From: Sulfuricurvum sp.
Lineage (GTDB): Bacteria; Campylobacterota; Campylobacteria; Campylobacterales; Sulfurimonadaceae
DNA: 64,000 nucleotides
Direction of reading: 5' to 3'
Assembly: GCF_030691015.1 (NCBI RefSeq)
Contig: NZ_JAUYFF010000001.1
Location: 186,001 to 250,000 of the forward strand
A model generated the notes under the pieces. That model was not told the origin of the DNA. It did not search any database and saw nothing but the letters and a program-made list of their open reading frames with translations. How positions within the stretch are numbered: position 1 is the stretch's first letter; every line of letters begins with the position of its first letter. Positions 59,331 through 64,000 of the stretch are shown here, piece by piece. The translations under genes and the position numbers were made by a program.

Positions 59331-60837
59331 GCACACTCCTTTGATTGATCAATTCATACTGTTTTGAGCTAAGGGCTGCTTTGCCTTGCGACGTTGAGAA
59401 ACGGGGATCAGCCTGTGCTTTTTTCCCCGCATCTCCGGCACCGGAGGAGGCAATATCGCTTTGCATATTCGATCCGCCCCCCTCTTTGCTTTTCTTCCCC
59501 TCGCCTGTGGGTTTGTTTTCATCCGAGGTGAATTGATCTTTTTTCTCTTTACGGACATTGAGCGATTTTTGCTCCTGTGCCCCTGCAATAGCGCGGAGAT
59601 TTTGATCGGCTTGAGGCGTGTAACTCAGAGTGAGCGATTTGAGTAACGCGGTTCGAGCGTTTTCAAACTCACTGAGTCGAATATGGCAATTGGCCATATT
59701 ATAAAATACCTTCGATTTGAACAAAGGCTCTTCGGAGCGTATCGTGCGATACATAGCTAAGGCATCCTGATATTTTCCCATTTTATAGAGAGAAGCGGCA
59801 CGATTGAACCGTCCCCTCTCCGAATCGATCCGTCCATACCACTGAGCCGAGCGCTCATAATTGCCATGAGAATACGCATAGCTCCCTAATGTTTGATAGG
59901 GATAATCCAGCAGCCCCGCATTGGCGCTGATTCCCACCAGCGCGAGTAAAGGGATAAGAGATTTGCTCACTTTCTCTCCCACGCTCGTATAGGCGAGTAC
60001 AAAAGCGATCAGTGCCAACACCAGAGGAAAATAAAAAAGTTCGCTATAGCGTGTTACGGTAGACTCTCCCGCGAAATCTTCACTCCGTTCACGTTCGATC
60101 CACTCTCTCACAGCCTCCGCATCCGCTCCCTCAATCACTTTCCCGCCGCTTTGCTCGGCGATGGTGTTAATCGCATCATTGCGTGAACTTACGACGATAT
60201 GCCCCTCTTCATCTTTGAGCGAGCCGTTCTCGGAGGGGAGAGTACTTCCGCCTGATGTAGCGAGCATCACGATACACACTCTCAAACCCTTTTCCTCGGC
60301 ATACGCCGCCTCTTCCTCATACGAGAGTTCATCTCCGCCATCGGTAAATAAAACCACCAAAGGGTGCTGTGCGTGGGACATTTTACGGGCAAGTTCCAAC
60401 GCACTCATCACCTCCGTCCCTTTGGTAATAATCTGCGATTCATCGAGCGAGGCGAAGAGGTATTCGAGAAGCTCAGTATCTTTGGTCAGCGGTGAGAGGA
60501 CGATGGCACTGGTGGTGTGTGCCATAACGGCGAAGCGATCACGACTATCGGATCTAACAATCTCACTCAAAGCCTTTTTCGCCGCTTCCAAACGGTTCGG
60601 GGCGATATCGGTTGCTCTCATCGAATACGACACATCGACGGCTAAAATCACGTCACTCCCCGATTCTTCAACGCTGATCGGTTTTTCAGAGAGTACCGGA
60701 CGGGTAAGGGAGAGAATCAAAAAGAACACACTCACCATCATCCAAGCTTGCCTATGCCACCTATAGCGACGTGCACCCCAGAGATAGAGAGGAAGGATTA
60801 TGAGGGCAATGAGCCACAGAGGGGATAACAAACTCAT
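59311..60837 (-). CDS. BatB-BatC fusion: von Willebrand domain plus TPR repeats
   Basis: 508 residues from the ATG at 60837, an ATGA overlap with batA; an in-frame upstream start lies inside batA. Membrane helices near 5-20 and 40-58, then a von Willebrand domain with an intact MIDAS motif D-V-S-Y-S (about 80) and the T-K-G-T-E and F-T-D-G-G-D-E elements. Another helix (about 265-285) leads into TPRs (about 320-420). The tail (420-508) is low-complexity, rich in Lys, Ser, Gly and Gln. Overlaps batD by 20 bases. Confidence 0.88.
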   Translation of the reverse strand: MSLLSPLWLIALIILPLYLWGARRYRWHRQAWMMVSVFFLILSLTRPVLSEKPISVEESGSDVILAVDVSYSMRATDIAPNRLEAAKKALSEIVRSDSRDRFAVMAHTTSAIVLSPLTKDTELLEYLFASLDESQIITKGTEVMSALELARKMSHAQHPLVVLFTDGGDELSYEEEAAYAEEKGLRVCIVMLATSGGSTLPSENGSLKDEEGHIVVSSRNDAINTIAEQSGGKVIEGADAEAVREWIERERSEDFAGESTVTRYSELFYFPLVLALIAFVLAYTSVGEKVSKSLIPLLALVGISANAGLLDYPYQTLGSYAYSHGNYERSAQWYGRIDSERGRFNRAASLYKMGKYQDALAMYRTIRSEEPLFKSKVFYNMANCHIRLSEFENARTALLKSLTLSYTPQADQNLRAIAGAQEQKSLNVRKEKKDQFTSDENKPTGEGKKSKEGGGSNMQSDIASSGAGDAGKKAQADPRFSTSQGKAALSSKQYELINQRSVHETKPW

Positions 60838-61745
60838 CCTTTGACCCTCCTTCTCCAGCCTAGCCACACAATAATGAACAATGCCGCCGCCACCGCGTAC
60901 TGGTAATAGTGTTCGAAAAATGTGTGCTCGGCACTTTTGATGCGGGAACGCTCCAGCGTATTGATTTGAGCATACACCGCTTTCAACTCCTTCTCATTTC
61001 CCGCGCTAAAATATTCTCCTCCGCCATCACGCGCCATCTGGGCTAAAAGTTTGCTGTCAAACGCCCCCTTTTCACCGATCCCGATAGTGTAGAGTTTGAT
61101 CCCTGCTTTTTGAGCCATCGCTACCGACTCTTTGGGAGAGATCGCACCGCTGTTGTGCTCTCCGTCGGTGAGGAGGATAATGACCCGGCTCTTAGCTTTG
61201 GAATCTTTAAGCGCCCGAACAGCCTGAGCGACCCCCTCACCGATTGCCGTATTTTGCCCCGCCATACCGTGACTCAGATAGCTGATCATCTCGGCTATGA
61301 TCTCTTTCTCATAGGTCACGGGGGTCGCGATAAAGGCAAAATCCCCAAACACGACTACTCCTACGTTATCTTCGCGCCGTTTCATGACAAAATCAGAAGC
61401 GATTTTTTGGACGATCTCAAATCGGGTGGCACGGCTCTCATCACTCGAAAATCCCGAGGCGTTCATCGACCCGCTGGCATCGAGGCTTAGGACGATATCG
61501 ATCCCGTTACGGTTGCGCGGATCAGAAAAATCGACCACTACGGGTGTCGCCAACGCCCCCACCATCAATGTCACGGCAAGTGCTTTGAGAAGCCACTCGA
61601 TATTGCGCCATTTTCCCGGATTACCGAAAAATTGCAGATGGGGAAAATAGCGCTTTTGGGGGATGATTTTACAGCGGTAAAGGCAATAGAGGATGGGAGG
61701 AAGTGCTAAAAATGCCCACGGGAAATCAAATGACCAAATATTCAT
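60834..61745 (-). CDS. BatA-like von Willebrand domain membrane protein
   Basis: 303 residues. Start F-D-F-P-W-A-F-L-A-L-P, membrane helices about 7-25 and 50-70, then a von Willebrand domain (about 80-275) with intact MIDAS D-A-S-G-S, T-D-G-E-H and T-A-I-G-E-G. A final membrane helix lies at about 280-298. First gene of the Bat operon. No ribosome site is seen; a TATAAT box stands so close to the ATG that the message may be leaderless. Confidence 0.9.
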   Translation of the reverse strand: MNIWSFDFPWAFLALPPILYCLYRCKIIPQKRYFPHLQFFGNPGKWRNIEWLLKALAVTLMVGALATPVVVDFSDPRNRNGIDIVLSLDASGSMNASGFSSDESRATRFEIVQKIASDFVMKRREDNVGVVVFGDFAFIATPVTYEKEIIAEMISYLSHGMAGQNTAIGEGVAQAVRALKDSKAKSRVIILLTDGEHNSGAISPKESVAMAQKAGIKLYTIGIGEKGAFDSKLLAQMARDGGGEYFSAGNEKELKAVYAQINTLERSRIKSAEHTFFEHYYQYAVAAALFIIVWLGWRRRVKG

Positions 61746-61751
61746 AGATAA

Positions 61752-61757
61752 ATTATA
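61752..61757 (-). promoter_or_regulatory. -10 box of the Bat operon, unusually close to the start codon
   Basis: TATAAT on the minus strand at 61757-61752, only six bases from the batA ATG (61745-61743). A start point seven bases downstream would fall at or next to the A of the ATG. No Shine-Dalgarno sequence is present between them. Confidence 0.45.
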
Positions 61758-61812
61758 CCGATTTGAGGATTAAGTTTATTCAGGCTTTTTCGTTATTTTT
61801 ACACTCTTACTC

Positions 61813-61841
61813 TATAATCCTTTATAATTTGACCAAAAGGA
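61813..61841 (+). promoter_or_regulatory. Tandem -10 boxes and RBS for the second DsrE-like gene
   Basis: TATAAT occurs at 61813-61818 and again at 61823-61828 on the plus strand. AAAAGGA (61835-61841) follows, eight bases before the ATG at 61850. No -35 box is clear. Confidence 0.5.
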
Positions 61842-61849
61842 CTGCCAAG

Positions 61850-62311
61850 ATGAAAAAATTATTATTTCTCCTCGTACTCTGCGGAGTATTATTCGCAGAA
61901 GAAGGGGTTAAAAAAGTCGTTTTCGATCTCACCAGCGGAAAACTCGAAGCGATTGAGAAAAAGGTATTGAGCGGTATCGCTTTTAATAAAACCCATTATG
62001 AGAATCAACTCGAAAAACTCGATGTCGCCGTCGTGATTCACGGTGATGCTTATAAATTTTTCATCAAAGATCTCAAAAACTCCCCTTATAAAAATGACGC
62101 AAATCTTCTTAAAGCACACGACCAGCTCGGCAAACGGCTCATCGCTATGGCAAAAAACTACGATGTGGAATTTATCATGTGCGAATCAGGGATGAAATCT
62201 CTGAAAATCGACAAAAACACCCTCTATGATTTTGTGAAACTCACCCCGAGTTCTACGATCGGGTTGATCGATAAACAAAACGACCATTTTGCCTATGTGC
62301 CGATTCACTAA
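61850..62311 (+). CDS. Second exported DsrE-like protein with single conserved cysteine
   Basis: 153 residues from the ATG at 61850, which has AAGGA eight bases upstream and opens directly with a signal peptide (L-L-F-L-L-V-L-C-G-V-L-F-A). An earlier in-frame ATG would lie before the promoter boxes. The mature part is DsrE-like, with V-V-I-H-G-D-A and a single cysteine, C111, in V-E-F-I-M-C-E-S-G-M-K-S-L-K-I, aligning with C104 of the protein at 32361. Probable periplasmic thiol or sulfur carrier (inference). The porin gene follows with no gap. Confidence 0.82.
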   Translation: MKKLLFLLVLCGVLFAEEGVKKVVFDLTSGKLEAIEKKVLSGIAFNKTHYENQLEKLDVAVVIHGDAYKFFIKDLKNSPYKNDANLLKAHDQLGKRLIAMAKNYDVEFIMCESGMKSLKIDKNTLYDFVKLTPSSTIGLIDKQNDHFAYVPIH

Positions 62312-63568
62312 ATGAGCATCCGACTCAATACTATCATTCTACTCATTGGGAGCATTGCGCTCAATACTTCAGCTTTAGCTCAAAGTCTTGAAGAGATGTT
62401 TAGCAAAGGGAAAATGAATGCTCAGCTTCGCGCATTCTGGTACGACGGCGACCGTGAGCTACGGATCGACCGAACCGCCCTCACACTCGGAGGGATTTTG
62501 AGCTATAAAACAGCCCCTTACGAAGGGTTCAGCGGAGGCGTTTCGTTCTTTTCGAGTAACGGAGTTACCTCGCTGACACAGATGCCCGAATCGGGGCAAA
62601 CCCATAACCTCAACCCTAATGGCAGTTCCATCAACACTCTTGGCGAAGCCTACCTCCAATACAGTGGATATGATACCGTTGTGAAATACGGACGCCAGCG
62701 TCTCGACCTCCCCCTCTCAAACGACTACTACAACCGGATGCTCCCCAACAGTTTCGAAGCACTCAGTTGTGAGAATCGTTCCATCGACCATGTCACCCTC
62801 AAAGGTGCTTATATCACGGGGTGGAAATACAAAGGCTCCGATACCTTCGTCTCACCCACCTACTCGCTCGGGATTGACCGTGACATCGCCGTCCTGGGAG
62901 CGATCTATTCTCCGGCATCACCATGGAAAATCGAACTCTTCGACACCTATGTCCATGATGTGATGAACGCCCCTTATCTGCAAATCATCGACAATGCTAT
63001 TTGGAAATCGTCCGATGGGACAACCTTTTCGGGAGCATTACAATATCTGAGCGAACAGAGTATCGGAGACAATGCCGCAGGAGAAGTCGATACCTATCTG
63101 CTAGGGCTACGAGGAACTCTAACGAAGGGTGAGTGGAGTCTGAGCGCTCTATACACCCGTATCGGCGATCAGAGCTTGCTAGGGACAGGCGGACGGTATG
63201 AGAAGATGGGGTGGGGAGCCTTTATCACCTACACCGATCTGCAAATCGACGGAGAGAGTGAAAACGCAGGTGCGGAAGCGTACGGAGGAGTCCTCACCTA
63301 TCGCCCTGATTCGACGTTCGAGATTTCGGCCAAATATATGCGGATCGATCAAAGCGACGCTATCCAATCCAACCCCGCATCGCTCACCCAAAATCCCCGC
63401 CCCGATTCGGACGAGGTCAATATCGATGCGACCTATCAGCCGCGTAAAGAATTTCGTTTGCGAACCCGTTTAGCACGTATCAATTATGAGCGTGACAGCA
63501 CGTCACTCTATCAGAACAAAGCATACGATGAGACTAATGTGAGAATTATTGCCGATTATATGTTTTAA
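62312..63568 (+). CDS. Second outer-membrane porin, Campylobacterota Opr family
   Basis: 418 residues. Signal peptide about 1-23 (S-A-L-A-Q). Beta-strand-rich mature part ending A-D-Y-M-F. Shares K-Y-G-R-Q-R-L-D, M-L-P-N-S-F-E-A and the D-G-D or D-W-E loop near the N-terminus with the porin at 33714, but is about 100 residues shorter. Channel for small solutes, specificity unknown. Starts on the base after the DsrE-like stop, so the two are surely co-expressed. Confidence 0.87.
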   Translation: MSIRLNTIILLIGSIALNTSALAQSLEEMFSKGKMNAQLRAFWYDGDRELRIDRTALTLGGILSYKTAPYEGFSGGVSFFSSNGVTSLTQMPESGQTHNLNPNGSSINTLGEAYLQYSGYDTVVKYGRQRLDLPLSNDYYNRMLPNSFEALSCENRSIDHVTLKGAYITGWKYKGSDTFVSPTYSLGIDRDIAVLGAIYSPASPWKIELFDTYVHDVMNAPYLQIIDNAIWKSSDGTTFSGALQYLSEQSIGDNAAGEVDTYLLGLRGTLTKGEWSLSALYTRIGDQSLLGTGGRYEKMGWGAFITYTDLQIDGESENAGAEAYGGVLTYRPDSTFEISAKYMRIDQSDAIQSNPASLTQNPRPDSDEVNIDATYQPRKEFRLRTRLARINYERDSTSLYQNKAYDETNVRIIADYMF

Positions 63569-63575
63569 GTGATCG

Positions 63576-63926
63576 TTATAACTCAATCCCTATTTTGCCC
63601 AATACCCAGATCATCGCATAATAGGCCATAATAGTGATAAGCGCCGCTATCCCCAAACTCAGATAAAAGTTAAGCCCTTTTTTCAGCAGAAGAGGCAAAG
63701 TCGCAAAAAGTGTCAACGAAGGGATTACAAGCCAGAATATCGACATCGAGAGCTGAGATATTTTTTCGACGTCCTTTGTCTCGGTGTAAATCCATATCAT
63801 GGCTAGAATTGAGATCAATGGTAATGAAGCGAGAAGCCCTCCCATGAATGAACTCCGTTTGGCGACTTCAGCTATCGCCACGAGAAGAGATGCGGACAAT
63901 ACTATTTTTAGGATAATGTAGACCAT
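63576..63926 (-). CDS. DUF3147-family small membrane protein
   Basis: 116 residues with four membrane helices. The pattern S-S-F-M-G-G-L-L-A-S-L-P followed by W-I-Y-T-E-T is typical of DUF3147. No function is known. AAGGGAG precedes the ATG. Its stop lies seven bases from that of the convergent porin gene. Confidence 0.85.
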   Translation of the reverse strand: MVYIILKIVLSASLLVAIAEVAKRSSFMGGLLASLPLISILAMIWIYTETKDVEKISQLSMSIFWLVIPSLTLFATLPLLLKKGLNFYLSLGIAALITIMAYYAMIWVLGKIGIEL

Positions 63927-63943
63927 TTTTTTCTCCCTTTTAC

Positions 63944-64000
63944 CTACGCTGCAGCATCAAAACTCAAATACATCGATATAAATGTCAAGTCTATGCTGTG
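63944..64000 (-). CDS. Possible C-terminal fragment of a gene entering from the right
   Basis: An open frame of 18 codons enters from the right edge and ends in TAG at 63946-63944, with the peptide end M-Y-L-S-F-D-A-A-A. The stop lies 17 bases before the DUF3147 start, in keeping with the tight packing of this genome. Too short to identify, and an open frame of this length often arises by chance. Confidence 0.3.
   Translation of the reverse strand, partial: HSIDLTFISMYLSFDAAA

Noticed and set aside
60161-60766. Plus-strand open frame of 201 codons inside the BatB-BatC gene
   Set aside because: Serine-rich antisense shadow; the minus-strand gene has an intact MIDAS domain and TPRs.
1-64000. 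CRISPR arrays, tRNA or rRNA genes, insertion sequences, prophage
   Set aside because: No regularly spaced repeats, no tRNA-like clover-leaf or CCA-ended segment in the short gaps, and no transposase, integrase or phage protein among the genes read.

Overview
The window is a gene-dense chromosomal stretch of a Campylobacterota (former Epsilonproteobacteria) bacterium, most like a free-living, motile, sulfur-oxidising chemolithotroph of the Sulfuricurvum/Sulfurimonas type. Grounds: a soxXYZAB cluster; futalosine-pathway menaquinone genes; flagellar genes (aroQ-folK-flhF-flhG-membrane protein-fliA-fliM-fliY) in the order known from Campylobacter jejuni; the block M23 peptidase-lpxC-tsaB-thrB-ylxR-infB-rbfA-rimP, also as in C. 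jejuni; and an HsrA/CosR-type regulator beside folB, a ferredoxin gene and a Ppx/GppA gene. I assign the genus from gene content and order only. I saw no rRNA, tRNA, CRISPR array, prophage or insertion sequence. No gap between genes exceeds about 200 bases; the largest is 17942-18138.

Layout. 1-1392 (minus): TPR membrane protein, NYN-LOTUS protein and the start of a Nif3-family gene, divergent from ppk. 1460-6400 (plus): ppk, gamma-carbonic anhydrase, a UPF0126 channel-like protein, mtgA and an exported beta-carbonic anhydrase. 6381-15589 (minus): a long apparent transcription unit from aroQ and folK through the flagellar regulators and motor-switch genes to a LOG-family gene, mnmA and an MFS transporter. 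15668-17941 (minus): cheY-like, cheC-like and diguanylate cyclase genes. 18139-20219 (plus): aminofutalosine deaminase and sppA. 20223-31354 (minus): DHH phosphoesterase and M23 peptidase, then lpxC through the translation-factor genes to ribD, menG and xseA.

31451-45138 (minus) is the main metabolic region. It runs nadA-nadC-flhB, then a Cache-domain sensor protein, response regulator and histidine kinase, then soxXYZAB, a porin, a SoxH-like metallohydrolase, a periplasmic DsrE-like protein and a double-DUF302 protein. Two tandem 11-base repeats sit next to the soxX -10 box, and a terminator hairpin overlaps the soxB stop codon.

45218-50941 (plus): plsY, folB, an HsrA/CosR-like regulator with an intact phosphorylation site and an adjacent histidine kinase, ferredoxin, ppx/gppA and a DUF808 gene. 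A REP-like palindrome separates these from bamA (minus). After tyrA (plus) comes an eight-gene Bat/MoxR operon (61745 to 54180, minus) holding one canonical von Willebrand pair and one pair whose metal site is lost. The window ends with a second exported DsrE-like protein, a second porin and a DUF3147 membrane protein.

Most promising for new biology: the Cache/two-component/sox unit; the periplasmic single-cysteine DsrE proteins found twice near porins; the permuted Bat operon with its degenerate second pair; and the kinase-linked HsrA-type regulator.
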